DNA from: Paenibacillaceae bacterium
GTDB taxonomy: Bacteria > Bacillota > Bacilli > Paenibacillales > NBRC-103111
DNA length: 51,438 bases
Assembly (NCBI GenBank): GCA_029256185.1
Contig: JAQSYI010000053.1
Coordinates: 1 to 51,438, forward strand
Direction of reading: 5' to 3'
A model generated the notes under the pieces. It was given only the letters and a program-made list of their open reading frames with translations. It was not told the origin of the DNA and did no database searches. Of the stretch, positions 1 to 8,524 are shown one piece after another (within the stretch, counting starts at the first letter, position 1; each line of letters opens with the position of its first letter). Position numbers and translations under genes: made by a program.

Positions 1-63
1 ACCCCCGTTTTTCCCCCGATTAGCGTCTCTCAGGTCCGTTGCAAGCCGGGAAGGACCGGCCTC

Positions 64-99
64 AAGAATGAGGAACGAATTTACGAGACGTTGTACTAG
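64..99 (+). repeat. 36-bp repeat, copy 1 (inverted partner at 40646-40681)
   Basis: The 36 bases from AAGAATGAGG to GTTGTACTAG occur again, base for base, in reverse complement at 40646-40681. Both copies lie in gene-free DNA beside hairpin-rich sequence. It is probably the conserved core of a dispersed intergenic element. Confidence 0.9.
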
Positions 100-137
100 T
101 CGCCCAGTTTTGAGGGAGTTAACGAAAAACCGCCTGG

Positions 138-158
138 TAACGGAAATTTTTTCCGTTA
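138..158. repeat. AT-rich palindrome (AACGGAAA / TTTCCGTT), isolated copy
   Basis: The arms TAACGGAAA and TTTCCGTTA flank a short T-rich centre. The same palindrome type occurs four times at 51030-51223. Confidence 0.75.
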
Positions 159-267
159 TCGTTATGCCGGTCCGAGCACCTTTATCTTCAACCTGCGGCA
201 CTTGACTTCTAATTACGGAGAAAGAGCTTTCTCTTCCTCGCCAGTATATACTTTCTGGCGTGTATGG

Positions 268-301
268 TAAAAAAGCCCAGTCGCACAACAGACTGGGCTT
301 T
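268..301 (-). terminator. Rho-independent terminator downstream of mtnN
   Basis: The arms AAAGCCCAGTC and GACTGGGCTTT (11 bp) enclose an 8-nt loop at 272-301. On the minus strand the hairpin is followed by a short U tract. It lies about 145 nt beyond the mtnN stop and probably ends the ccpA-mtnN transcript. Confidence 0.7.
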
Positions 302-444
302 CGCTTATATTACTATAGTTGTGCTGAGACACATTCGCCCGGCCGCGGAGCTGGGACGTGGCTGATAGCCCGACCTGCACGAGCATTCGCTTACATGGGC
401 CTGCACCGCGGGGATGGAGCTTACACCGCCGTGATGGGGGTTCA

Positions 445-1146
445 CTACAGCGCCGTGAGCATGGCCTCCACCAGTTGATGCGATTTCCGGGACGCCAGCT
501 CCGTGAACTCGGCAAAGCTGACATCAGCCGAGCCGTCAGCCTTGTCCGACATGGCGCGGATTACTACAAAGGGGATCCCGTTCATCACGCACACCTGGGC
601 AACCGCGGCACCCTCCATCTCGGCGCAGGCTCCGGACAGCTCCTGGTGAAGCGATGTTCCGAGAGTCTTGTCGGCTATGAACTGGTCTCCCGACAGCACC
701 CGCCCAAGTCTGACCCGGCCGGGAAAAAGACGCTGTCCCGCCTCATAGGCCACTTGCCTGAGCTTGGGGTCGGCAACGAATACGGAGGTTTCCTGATAAG
801 GGATTATCCCTCTGGGAAACCCCAGCGCGGCAGCATCCACATCATGCTGCATGCAATCCGCGGATACGACCAGGTCGCCCACCTCCAGAGCAGGGTCCAG
901 CGCCCCGGCGACGCCGGTAAATACAACGGCCTCCGCTTGACAAGCCAGAATGAGCAACTGGGTGGTGACTGCTGCATTCACCTTGCCGACTCCCGACTTG
1001 CATACGGCGACCCGCTTGCCGCAGAACTCCCCTTCAATAAAGTCGATTCCTGCTTCCGTGCGCCGGGACGTACAACTCATATCCCGGACCAGAAGCTCAA
1101 TCTCTTCTTGCATGGCCCCGATTATGCCAATTTTACCATAGGACAT
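445..1146 (-). CDS. mtnN: 5'-methylthioadenosine/S-adenosylhomocysteine nucleosidase
   Basis: This 233-residue cytosolic enzyme hydrolyses the glycosidic bond of methylthioadenosine and S-adenosylhomocysteine. It serves methionine salvage and removal of SAM by-products. The sequence opens with the family start GIIGAMQEEIELL, which carries the N-terminal acidic catalytic residues. It has the nucleoside-binding stretch AEMEGAAVAQVC around residues 175-186 and the late RAMSDKADG segment with the catalytic Asp. Length matches the family. The ATG is preceded by AAAGGAG. It starts only 16 nt after the ccpA stop on the same strand, so the two are very likely co-transcribed. Confidence 0.95.
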   Translation of the reverse strand: MSYGKIGIIGAMQEEIELLVRDMSCTSRRTEAGIDFIEGEFCGKRVAVCKSGVGKVNAAVTTQLLILACQAEAVVFTGVAGALDPALEVGDLVVSADCMQHDVDAAALGFPRGIIPYQETSVFVADPKLRQVAYEAGQRLFPGRVRLGRVLSGDQFIADKTLGTSLHQELSGACAEMEGAAVAQVCVMNGIPFVVIRAMSDKADGSADVSFAEFTELASRKSHQLVEAMLTAL

Positions 1147-1162
1147 GAGCGGTTATACTCCT

Positions 1163-2167
1163 TTAAACCTCTGCCACCGACTGGCGCTGAATCACTTCAT
1201 GCATCAGGGTAATCTTGCCCTTGTCCACATTTTCCTTATTCATCAGCTTGGTCAACAGACGCATGGATACAGCTCCGATATCATACATCGGCTGTGCTAC
1301 TGTGGACAGCAGCGGGCGCACCATGGAGGCCATCCGGCTGTTGTCTACGCTGATGATGGAAATATCCTCCGGAACATGCAGCCCCCCGTCCTGGGCGGCA
1401 TGAATAGCTCCGATGGCCATCTCGTCGGTTGCGGAGAAGATCGCGGTAGGCCGCGCTTCAAGTCCCAGGAAGTACCGCATCGCTTCAATACCGGATTCGT
1501 AACGGTAGTTGCCTACGCGCACAAGCTCCTCGTTGAAGGGAATTCCCGCCTCCTCCAGCGCCTTCTTATAGCCGTTATAACGGGCAAAACCGTTGTTCGG
1601 GTCCTGAAGCGTTCCGCTGATCATGCCGATGCTCCGGTGTCCCTTGTCAATCAACAGCTTTACAGCGTCCTGAGCGGCCTTCTCATGATCGATATCCACC
1701 GCAGGCAATAAATCCCCATCCACCGTAGTCCCGCAAAGCACAATGGGAACAGAAGACGTCTTAAAGGCCTGAATATGTTCATCCGTTACATTGCCCCCCA
1801 TGAACAGCAGGCCGTCTACCTGCTTCTCCAGGAGGGTATTAATGACCCGGATTTCCTTCTCCTTGCGCTTGTCGGCGTTGCACAGAATAATGTTGTAATG
1901 ATACATGTTGGCAATATCTTCGACACCTCTGGCAACCTCGGCAAATATAGCATTGGAAATATCAGGGATGACCACGCCAACGGTAGTGGTTTTTTTGCTG
2001 GCCAAGCCTCTCGCCACTGCATTGGGACGGTAACCCAAGCGCTCAATGGCTTCAAACACCTTTTTGCGGGTTTGCGGTTTAACATTCGGATTGTTATTCA
2101 CAACCCGGGACACGGTGGCCATGGATACTCCAGCTTCTCGGGCAACATCATAAATTGTTACGGTCAC
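1163..2167 (-). CDS. ccpA: Catabolite control protein A (LacI family)
   Basis: CcpA is the global carbon catabolite regulator of Firmicutes. It binds cre sites together with HPr phosphorylated on serine. The N-terminal helix-turn-helix reads TIYDVAREAGVSMATVSRVV, followed by the hinge region and a periplasmic-binding-protein-like core. The segments GYRPNAVARGLASKKTTTVG and VRPLLSTVAQPMYDIGAV are typical of CcpA rather than other LacI members. I chose the GTG at 2167 because GGAGAG lies 7 nt upstream. It gives 334 residues, the usual CcpA length. An in-frame ATG further upstream would add 13 residues but has no binding site. It lies downstream of ytxJ and directly upstream of mtnN. Confidence 0.95.
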   Translation of the reverse strand: MTVTIYDVAREAGVSMATVSRVVNNNPNVKPQTRKKVFEAIERLGYRPNAVARGLASKKTTTVGVVIPDISNAIFAEVARGVEDIANMYHYNIILCNADKRKEKEIRVINTLLEKQVDGLLFMGGNVTDEHIQAFKTSSVPIVLCGTTVDGDLLPAVDIDHEKAAQDAVKLLIDKGHRSIGMISGTLQDPNNGFARYNGYKKALEEAGIPFNEELVRVGNYRYESGIEAMRYFLGLEARPTAIFSATDEMAIGAIHAAQDGGLHVPEDISIISVDNSRMASMVRPLLSTVAQPMYDIGAVSMRLLTKLMNKENVDKGKITLMHEVIQRQSVAEV

Positions 2168-2218
2168 GTGCGCTCTCTCCATTTGTAGACGTATTTTCGT
2201 TCCCAATATAATAACGCT

Positions 2219-2247
2219 ATGATACGATAAAAAATCCCTTCGCGCAA
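2219..2247 (-). promoter_or_regulatory. Putative sigma-A promoter of ccpA
   Basis: On the minus strand TTGCGC (2242-2247) and TATCAT (2219-2224) are separated by exactly 17 nt, about 50 nt before the chosen ccpA start. The -35 box is imperfect. Confidence 0.5.
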
Positions 2248-2288
2248 CGGAAACCTTCCGGAGGCGCCTGCTGCAGGAACGGCAGGAA

Positions 2289-2639
2289 TCACCTGTATTT
2301 GCTCGCTTGTTCCTTTAGCGCATCCGCAGTAATTCTCCAATGGGAGGTATGCCAAACCACTTGTCCATCCTTGATCAGAAGCACTTGAGGGGACTCATGC
2401 TTCACACCAAGCTCCTCTGCAACCGCGTTGGAGATTGCCCGTTGCTCCACCACCAGCACAAGGGCGTACTGCATACCCGCAACCGGTTCCTTGTTTACAT
2501 GCTTCATGAATTGATCATAGGCTTCCGCGCTTATCGGGCAACGCGTGCTGTGCTTCAACAGCAATACCGGCTTCTCGGCCGAAGCTTCTGCGAGAACCTT
2601 CCAATCCTTGGGGGCCGCCAACTCATGAACCTGCGTCAT
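2289..2639 (-). CDS. ytxJ: Bacillithiol-system redox protein YtxJ
   Basis: This 116-residue thioredoxin-fold protein belongs to the YtxJ family, which is linked by genomic context to bacillithiol. It carries the diagnostic motif HSTRCPIS, a monothiol-type CPxS site, near residues 30-37. The thioredoxin-like cis-proline segment follows as SPQVLLIKDGQVVWH. I chose the ATG at 2639 because GGAGGTGG lies just upstream. A longer frame of 16 more residues would run through that ribosome binding site. In Bacillus, ytxJ also sits close to ccpA, so the order here is conserved. The redox partner is unknown. Confidence 0.9.
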   Translation of the reverse strand: MTQVHELAAPKDWKVLAEASAEKPVLLLKHSTRCPISAEAYDQFMKHVNKEPVAGMQYALVLVVEQRAISNAVAEELGVKHESPQVLLIKDGQVVWHTSHWRITADALKEQASKYR

Positions 2640-2693
2640 ATTATTCCCACCTCCTGCAAATGATTTCCTTTCAGATAATACTATCAAAAAAGC

Positions 2694-2721
2694 AACAAAA
2701 AAGCCAACCTATCGGCCGGCT
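2694..2721 (-). terminator. Rho-independent terminator
   Basis: On the minus strand AGCCGGCC-GATA-GGTTGGCT forms an 8-bp stem with two G-U pairs and a GATA tetraloop, followed by six or more U. It ends transcription coming from the zinc-ribbon-like gene at 2825-3307. Confidence 0.75.
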
Positions 2722-2747
2722 CCATCATTTTTTTCTTCTTAACAACC

Positions 2748-2772
2748 TAGAGCGTGTTTGCAACACGCCCTA
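2748..2772. repeat. Minimal hairpin with MITE-like ends
   Basis: The left arm TAGAGCGTGTT and the right arm AACACGCCCTA form a near-perfect inverted repeat separated by 3 nt. These arms match the termini of the 160-170-bp elements at 11058-11224 and 36372-36535. The site could be an internally deleted copy or the target structure of the same family. Confidence 0.7.
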
Positions 2773-2824
2773 GAGGGAAGTGCTCTGTTTATCGAACAAC
2801 TGGGCGATGTCAGAAAGTGACTTT

Positions 2825-3307
2825 CTATGATTTCAATTCATATGCGCTCACCGTATACCGGGTGATCTGGGATAGCCGCACCATGATTTCCTCCATCCAA
2901 GGCTGGTCGTCAAGCGACCGGGACAAGAGAAGCATGTCCAGCAATTCGTTAATCCGCTCCTCCAGAATTTTCCCTACCGGCTCATGCCGGTTCTCCTTGT
3001 CCGTGACAGCTTTCATCAGGTGGGCCAATTCGCAGCTTTCATCGAAGCGGATCCGCTGTTTCTCGGGCTTGGCCCCGAGCGTTCCGATAAGTTTGGTCAG
3101 ATCCTGCTTGATCCCCGGGAACACTTCGCTTCTGTTGCAAGAATCGCAAGTAAAAACCGGGACATACTCGATTTCCACTTTGTTTTGATAAATAACGGTT
3201 CGAAGGCAGATATCCATCGAACAGCCGCACTTGCACTGCTTTTGCAAACCAAACCAGCTCCTTCTATCCATAACAAGAGGAGGCTCTCGCCCGTTTTCCG
3301 CCTCCAC
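2825..3307 (-). CDS. Conserved hypothetical protein with two Cys pairs
   Basis: I do not recognise a named family. The 160-residue frame carries CKCGC near residues 25-29 and CDSC near 54-57, a spacing that suggests a treble-clef or zinc-ribbon metal site. A helical, charged C-terminal half follows. There is no signal peptide or membrane segment. The start is uncertain. The GTG at 3307 gives the longest form, while an ATG at 3271 lacks a clear ribosome binding site on this strand. It is followed by a good terminator at 2694-2721. Confidence 0.7.
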   Translation of the reverse strand: MEAENGREPPLVMDRRSWFGLQKQCKCGCSMDICLRTVIYQNKVEIEYVPVFTCDSCNRSEVFPGIKQDLTKLIGTLGAKPEKQRIRFDESCELAHLMKAVTDKENRHEPVGKILEERINELLDMLLLSRSLDDQPWMEEIMVRLSQITRYTVSAYELKS

Positions 3308-3393
3308 TTCTTACGTATTTCGACTTGGGAGCCTGTATTCCTTCCGCAACCGGCATAGTATTTATTGCCATTCCTGCAAAAACTTAAATTCTT

Positions 3394-3810
3394 CTATGAG
3401 TGCTTCACTCTGTGAGGCAGACGCGCATACCGCGAACCGATCCAGGGAAGGCGCAGCGAGAGCATGGCCAGGGAAGCCCCGATTCCGTCATTGCGCAGAT
3501 CATGCCAGTCGGCTGTCCGGCCGGGGACAAAGGTCTGGTGGTATTCATCCGTGAGCCCGTACAACAGGCTCAGCATAACAGCAAGCACCATATGCCGTGG
3601 AGCGGGACGCTCCCCTGCCAGCGCCCAGACGTAAGTGAGCGCCAATAGGAAGTAAGCGGCGAAGTGCCCCCAGTCAAACCCCTCCATCTGCGGGAACAGC
3701 TTTTGAAACAGGGGCAGCAAGGAGCCAAGATCGTCGCCTGTCCGGGAAGAGAAATAGAAGATTGCCCCCATCACAGCAACGCAGGGAAACCACCGGTACA
3801 GCATGCTCAT
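3394..3810 (-). CDS. VanZ-like family membrane protein
   Basis: This small integral membrane protein has 138 residues and four likely membrane segments. The VanZ-family signature is visible as GLTDEYHQTFVPGRTADWHD followed by NDGIGA, which carries the conserved Asp, Glu, His, Arg and Asn residues. VanZ itself confers low-level teicoplanin resistance, but most family members have unknown roles in the envelope. Its start overlaps the stop of the upstream PfpI-like gene by 4 nt (ATGA), so the two are translationally coupled. Confidence 0.85.
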   Translation of the reverse strand: MSMLYRWFPCVAVMGAIFYFSSRTGDDLGSLLPLFQKLFPQMEGFDWGHFAAYFLLALTYVWALAGERPAPRHMVLAVMLSLLYGLTDEYHQTFVPGRTADWHDLRNDGIGASLAMLSLRLPWIGSRYARLPHRVKHS

Positions 3811-4340
3811 CCTTGATAGACCCCTGCCAGCACATCCACGAACGCTTTCGTAAACACAGGAAGGTCAGGCGGCCTGCGGCCCGAGACAATATGCCCGTCC
3901 ACCACTGCTTCCTCATCCACCCATACCGCTCCCGCATTCACCAGGTCATCCTTGATGCCCGGCGTGGAGGTCATGGTCCGGCCCGACACGATTCCGGCCG
4001 AGATCAACACCCAGCCCGCGTGGCAAATCTGCGCGATCGGCTTGCGGCCCTCGTGGAACTCCCGGGTCAGACGGAGCACATCACCGAAGCGGCGCAGCTT
4101 GTCCGGCGCCCAGCCTCCCGGTACGTACAGCCCGTCATAGTCAGCAGACGATATATCGGAGAAGGCATAATCGGATGTAATGGGAACACCGTATTTACCG
4201 TGATACACCTGCCCGGCTTTGGCGGCGGCCAAGTCCACCTGCGCGCCTGCCTCACGAAGCCTCAGTACCGGATACCACATCTCGAGATCCTCAAAATCAT
4301 CGTCGGTAAACGCCAATATCTTTTTCCCTTGCAATATCAT
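3807..4340 (-). CDS. DJ-1/PfpI family protein
   Basis: This 177-residue cytosolic protein belongs to the type 1 glutamine-amidotransferase-like superfamily (PfpI/YfkM/YhbO group). Members act as deglycase-like or stress proteins and a few are proteases. The nucleophile elbow reads AQICHAGW, with Cys near residue 104 followed by His. The N-terminal ILAFTDDDFEDLEMWYP segment holds the acidic residue that usually contacts the Cys. It lies 4 nt after ptsI on the same strand and overlaps the VanZ-like gene, so all three may be read together with the PTS genes. Confidence 0.88.
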   Translation of the reverse strand: MILQGKKILAFTDDDFEDLEMWYPVLRLREAGAQVDLAAAKAGQVYHGKYGVPITSDYAFSDISSADYDGLYVPGGWAPDKLRRFGDVLRLTREFHEGRKPIAQICHAGWVLISAGIVSGRTMTSTPGIKDDLVNAGAVWVDEEAVVDGHIVSGRRPPDLPVFTKAFVDVLAGVYQG

Positions 4341-4344
4341 GACA

Positions 4345-6087
4345 CTACCCCTCCTTCGGACTCATCTCCTGCTCATGGCAGCAGTCGTTCAATTCATGCC
4401 GGATCTCCTCCGACAGCCTGCAGCGCAATGCATTGCGCAGGAAGACTTCGCCTGCCTTGGCCTCACTGTGCAGCACCTTCTCCTTGACGGTGAGCAGCGA
4501 CTGCACGGACATGCTGAGCTCTCTGATGCCCAGCCCCAGCCACAGCGGCATGGCCTCGGGATCTCCCGCCATCTCCCCGCACACGCTGACCGGAATCATC
4601 TTCGCTTTGGCTGAATCAGCCACCTGCTTCAGCAGCCGGAGCACCGCCGGATGGTACGGGTCATAGAGGCTGGCTACCGTCTCATTCATCCGGTCCACAG
4701 CCAGCACATACTGCACAAGATCATTGGTGCCGATGCTGAAGAATTGGACCTCGTCCGCCAGCATATCGGCGATCAGGACGGCAGCGGGAACTTCTATCAT
4801 GATGCCGACAGGAGTATCCTCCCGGAATTTCTTTCCTTCGCGGACCAGCTCGCTTTTGGCCTGCTCCAGAATTTCATTGGCCTTGCGCACCTCTCCGACT
4901 GAGGAGATCATGGGATACATAATCCGGACATTGCCATGGGCCGAAGCCCGGAGAATGGCCTTTAGCTGGGTCTTGAACAAATCCTTGCGGTCCAGGGAAA
5001 TGCGGATAGCCCGGTAGCCCAGTGCGGGATTATCCTCCTGGGGGAATGACATGAAATCCACACTCTTGTCCCCGCCCACATCAAGGGTACGGATGACCAG
5101 CGGCTTGCCGTTCAGCTTCACGGCTGCTTCCCGGTATACCTCATACTGCTCCTCTTCCTTGGGCAGCGTCACCCTGTCCATATACAGAAACTCCGTACGG
5201 AACAAGCCGACTCCAGTCGCCCCGTTCTTCAGGGCGATGTCCAGTTCCTTGGCGGAGCTGATATTGGCCTTCAACTCCATCTTCACCCCGTCGCGGGTAA
5301 CGCAGGGAACGTGTGCAATGCCCTTCAATCTCTCCAGATGGGCTGCCGCGTGATCCCGTTTCTCCTCATATTCCGCAATAACCTCAAGCCCGGGGTTCAC
5401 AATCACCGTTCCTTCATCTCCGTTGATGATCACGATATCCCCTGTCTGAACAGGGGAAGCCAGCTTGCCCTCCATGCCGATGGCGAAGGGAATGCCCATG
5501 GCCCTAAGCATAATGGCCGCGTGGGAAGTCGCCCCTCCCAGCATGGTCACCACACCGAGCACCTGGGAGGAATCCATCCTGGCCAGATGCGACGGGCTCA
5601 TCTCCTTGACCACGAGAATATAGGGGGCATCAGCCGGCGGATCGGCTTCCTCCAGTTCCCCCAGCAGATGCTTCAGGAGCCGGTTGCCCACATCCTTGAT
5701 ATCCGCGGCTCTTTCCTTCATATAGTCGTCATCCAGCAGATCGAACATGCTGACAAACTTGTCGATGGTTTCCTTGACAGCCACTTCGGCAGCCTTATAT
5801 TGGCGCTGCATCAGCCCCTGAATCTCATTCATGAAGATGGGATCTTCCAGAATAGCAAGGTGGGCGTTAAAAATATTGGACTCTTCCTCCCCGATCAGAT
5901 CGGAGATATCCTGTTTGATATTCTCAATCTCGCTTTTTGAACAACGGATTCCCTCGTAGAGCTTTTCAAATTCAATTGCGAGGTCCGCTACATCCACCAT
6001 TTTGTCGGGGAGCTCCCATTCCCAAGATGGCATGACGAAGGCTCTTCCGACGGCAAAGCCCGATGAACCGCCGAATCCTTTAACCAT
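4345..6087 (-). CDS. ptsI: PTS enzyme I (PEP-protein phosphotransferase)
   Basis: Enzyme I takes phosphate from phosphoenolpyruvate and passes it to HPr, the first step of all PTS sugar uptake. The 580-residue protein has the HPr-binding helical domain, the swivelling His domain with GGATSHAAI (phospho-accepting His189) and the TIM-barrel PEP domain with CGEMAGDP near the C-terminus. I chose the ATG at 6087 because GGAGGTCAGG precedes it. Its start overlaps the end of the PTS permease gene by 8 nt, so the two are translationally coupled. No HPr gene lies between or beside them, unlike the common ptsG-ptsH-ptsI order. Confidence 0.96.
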   Translation of the reverse strand: MVKGFGGSSGFAVGRAFVMPSWEWELPDKMVDVADLAIEFEKLYEGIRCSKSEIENIKQDISDLIGEEESNIFNAHLAILEDPIFMNEIQGLMQRQYKAAEVAVKETIDKFVSMFDLLDDDYMKERAADIKDVGNRLLKHLLGELEEADPPADAPYILVVKEMSPSHLARMDSSQVLGVVTMLGGATSHAAIMLRAMGIPFAIGMEGKLASPVQTGDIVIINGDEGTVIVNPGLEVIAEYEEKRDHAAAHLERLKGIAHVPCVTRDGVKMELKANISSAKELDIALKNGATGVGLFRTEFLYMDRVTLPKEEEQYEVYREAAVKLNGKPLVIRTLDVGGDKSVDFMSFPQEDNPALGYRAIRISLDRKDLFKTQLKAILRASAHGNVRIMYPMISSVGEVRKANEILEQAKSELVREGKKFREDTPVGIMIEVPAAVLIADMLADEVQFFSIGTNDLVQYVLAVDRMNETVASLYDPYHPAVLRLLKQVADSAKAKMIPVSVCGEMAGDPEAMPLWLGLGIRELSMSVQSLLTVKEKVLHSEAKAGEVFLRNALRCRLSEEIRHELNDCCHEQEMSPKEG

Positions 6088-7975
6088 TAGCCTGACCTCC
6101 AATCGCTTGTAGTTCTTCCTTCAAGATGACGGACATTACCGATGCCTGGCCCTGTTTAACAGATTTGAACGGAGCGAAGCTCCATGATTTGATCCGGTCC
6201 GAGTTAGTAATCAGCATAGGAGTTGCCAGCGATTTGGCATTCTGCCTGACCTTGTTCAGATTGAACTTCAACAGCTGCTGCCCGGCTTCCACCCGGTCTC
6301 CCTGCTTGACCATGCAAGTGAAATATTTGCCGTTCAGATGCGAGGTGTCAATGCCTACATGCAGCAGCACCTCAAGCCCTTCGTCGGTAGTGATGCCCAG
6401 TGCATGCAGAGACGGATAAACCAGTGTAATCTCGCCGCTGACGGGAGACACAAGCTCCCCGCGCTCCGGGATAAAGGCCACGCCATTGCCTACAATCTTC
6501 TTGGAGAAAATCTGGTCCGGCACATCTTCAAGAGGAACCATCCGTCCCATAACCGGAGAATTGAACAGAACCTGGCGGATGTCCTTCTTCGTAATGCGGA
6601 CAATCTCCTCGCGGATCAGCTCCGAGAAGGTGCCGAACACCACCTGGACATTCCCTGAGCCAAGTGAGATAACCCCTGCCGCCCCCAAATTCTTAAGCGC
6701 ATTAATATCCATGTGCTTGTCATTGACGAGCGTCAGCCTGAGCCGGGTAATGCAGGCCTCAATGGTCTTGATATTGTTCTTCCCGCCCAGCGCTTGCAGA
6801 ATCAGGGTGGAGCGGTAGGGAATATCACCGGCAAATTCATTGATGGTCGAACCCTCCTCCCGCCCGGGAGTCGGCAGCTGATACTTCACAATCGCGTAAC
6901 GGAACAAGAAATAATACAGCAGGAAATAGAGAATCCCGATGGGCAGAATCAGCCATTCATTCTTAGCCAGATGCATATTGATGACAAAATCGATCGCTCC
7001 TGCCGAATACGAAAAGCCGTGATGAATATTCAGTATATCGGCGATCCACATGGCTGCGCCGGACAGAACCGCATGGATGAAGAACAGATAAGGCGCCACG
7101 AACAGGAAGGCGAATTCAATGGGCTCTGTGACTCCAGTCAGAAACGATGCCAGCGCCGCCGTAAGAAAGGTGGTGCGGATCTTCGGCTTAAGATCCTCCC
7201 GGGCCTCCTGAATAATGGCGAAGGCGACCGCAGGCAGCGCGAACATCATGATCGGATACAGACCTGCCATATACGTTCCGGCTGTGGGATCTCCCGAGAA
7301 GAAGCGCGGAATATCACCATACACCATCGTCCCGTCGGGAAGCTGGAAGGAGCCCAGCTGGAACCAGTAGACATTGTTCAAAATGTGATGAAGCCCCGAG
7401 GGGACCAGCAGCCGGTAGCCGAAGCCGTACAGGAATGCGCCGAAGCCGCCCAGCGACAGAAGGAATTCTCCAACCTCGCCAAACATCCTCTGGACAGCAG
7501 GTCCAAACGCAACTACCAGGCCCGAAAAGAAAATCGTAACCACGCTCATAAACAAGGGCACAAAACGGGGACCGCCAAAAAACTGGATATATTCCGGCAG
7601 TTGGATAAACCTGAAGCGGTGATACGAAAACGCGGCGAGAACCCCGATCATAATTCCGCCGAATATCCCCAACTGCATGGCGGTTCCCGTGAACCGCTCC
7701 GTAATCTGCGTGAACATGAAGTAGGACAACAGAGCGGACATGGCGGCAGTCCCTCCGTTATCCGTAAGACCCATGGCCACGCCTACTGCAAACAAATAGG
7801 GCAGATACAAGATGATCAGTTGCCCCGTAAATTGCAGCAGCTCCCCCACCTCACCCAAAGATACCGCATCCCATGGCAGAACTCCCAGCCAAAGGAGCAC
7901 GGCGGCTACCGGCAAAGCCATGGTTGGCAGCATCAAAGAGCGGCCAAGCTGCTGAAGATTGCCCATCCAATTCAT
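6080..7975 (-). CDS. PTS permease IICBA, glucose/N-acetylglucosamine type
   Basis: This 631-residue fused permease imports and phosphorylates a hexose or amino sugar. The order is IIC (residues about 1-380, many membrane helices, with GLHHILNNVYWF), then IIB with ITRLRL after the phosphorylated Cys408, then IIA with EVLLHVGIDT (His539). The GLHH...N pattern resembles GlcNAc and glucosamine permeases more than maltose ones, but the substrate is an inference. The ATG follows GGGGACA. A plausible promoter sits at 8013-8039, and ptsI overlaps the 3' end. Confidence 0.9.
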   Translation of the reverse strand: MNWMGNLQQLGRSLMLPTMALPVAAVLLWLGVLPWDAVSLGEVGELLQFTGQLIILYLPYLFAVGVAMGLTDNGGTAAMSALLSYFMFTQITERFTGTAMQLGIFGGIMIGVLAAFSYHRFRFIQLPEYIQFFGGPRFVPLFMSVVTIFFSGLVVAFGPAVQRMFGEVGEFLLSLGGFGAFLYGFGYRLLVPSGLHHILNNVYWFQLGSFQLPDGTMVYGDIPRFFSGDPTAGTYMAGLYPIMMFALPAVAFAIIQEAREDLKPKIRTTFLTAALASFLTGVTEPIEFAFLFVAPYLFFIHAVLSGAAMWIADILNIHHGFSYSAGAIDFVINMHLAKNEWLILPIGILYFLLYYFLFRYAIVKYQLPTPGREEGSTINEFAGDIPYRSTLILQALGGKNNIKTIEACITRLRLTLVNDKHMDINALKNLGAAGVISLGSGNVQVVFGTFSELIREEIVRITKKDIRQVLFNSPVMGRMVPLEDVPDQIFSKKIVGNGVAFIPERGELVSPVSGEITLVYPSLHALGITTDEGLEVLLHVGIDTSHLNGKYFTCMVKQGDRVEAGQQLLKFNLNKVRQNAKSLATPMLITNSDRIKSWSFAPFKSVKQGQASVMSVILKEELQAIGGQANG

Positions 7976-8012
7976 AAAAATTGTCCCCTAACATCTGGCT
8001 TCTACTTTGAAT

Positions 8013-8039
8013 GGTATAGCTTACCCATCTTTTTGTCAA
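8013..8039 (-). promoter_or_regulatory. Putative promoter of the PTS operon
   Basis: On the minus strand TTGACA (8034-8039) and TATACC (8013-8018) lie 15 nt apart. The TTTGAC register gives 16. They sit about 40 nt upstream of the permease start. The spacing is short, so the call is tentative. Confidence 0.45.
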
Positions 8040-8120
8040 AGATTCCTGTAAAAACGCCGGATGCCGCTGCCGGTATGACTATTGGAAGCCATCCGGACTG
8101 CTCTCCCGTCCTTAAGGAAA

Positions 8121-8153
8121 CGAGAAAGCCCGGAAATGATCCGGGCTTTCTCG
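8121..8153 (-). terminator. Terminator after the CotF-like genes
   Basis: A perfect 13-bp stem, CGAGAAAGCCCGG with its complement, encloses a 7-nt loop. It lies 28 nt past the stop of the CotF-like gene and separates it from the PTS operon. Confidence 0.8.
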
Positions 8154-8180
8154 TATGTTCATTATTGGGACACAGCCGCG

Positions 8181-8507
8181 TTACTGGACGGGAAACTGGG
8201 TCTTGTAGCCGTTGAACTGCTGATAGGCTTGCTGAATCTTCTGCTGGTCGGCCGCCTCAATCTTGTACCAGCCCTTCTGCCACATTTGATCGAACACCTG
8301 GAACTGGATGTTATGCTCATCGCTCAGAATGCCCTGAACGGTCTCATGAAGCTTCGGATTCTGCATTTCGTTTAAGCCCGTATTGTAGCTTGCGGTCATG
8401 TACTTTTCCATGGTCAGAATATCATTCAGCCGGTCCCGGTCATTGAATTCCGGTCCTTTGACCTCAGGCTCTCCCGCCGGCTTCGGCATTGCGATTTCTA
8501 CTGTCAT
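8181..8507 (-). CDS. CotF-like spore coat protein
   Basis: This 108-residue helical protein has a CotF-type core. The segment DRDRLNDILTMEKYMTASYN resembles the N-terminal helix of CotF family coat proteins, and a Gln-rich tail ends in QQFNGYKTQFPVQ. I chose the ATG at 8507 because GGGAG lies upstream. The longer open frame overlaps the neighbouring gene in another frame. It follows a second CotF-like gene by 17 nt and the pair ends at a strong terminator, so they form a small sporulation operon. A coat or forespore-surface role is inferred from family resemblance. Confidence 0.85.
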   Translation of the reverse strand: MTVEIAMPKPAGEPEVKGPEFNDRDRLNDILTMEKYMTASYNTGLNEMQNPKLHETVQGILSDEHNIQFQVFDQMWQKGWYKIEAADQQKIQQAYQQFNGYKTQFPVQ

Positions 8508-8524
8508 TGTGCCGTCACTCCCTT

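Larger units (their letters stand above)
1..444. other. Gene-free left edge with repeats
   Basis: I see no credible gene here. The stretch holds one half of a 36-bp inverted repeat (64-99), one AT-rich palindrome of the family arrayed at the right end of the window (138-158), a short palindrome GAGAAAGAGCTTTCTC near 219-234, and a terminator hairpin (272-301). Short open frames exist on both strands, but they lack a convincing ribosome binding site and run through the repeats. Confidence 0.6.

Noticed and set aside
6713..8215. A 500-codon open frame opposite the PTS permease
   Set aside because: It runs across the permease and its promoter and into the terminator at 8121-8153. The sequence is rich in Arg, Gln, His and Gly with no recognisable domain.
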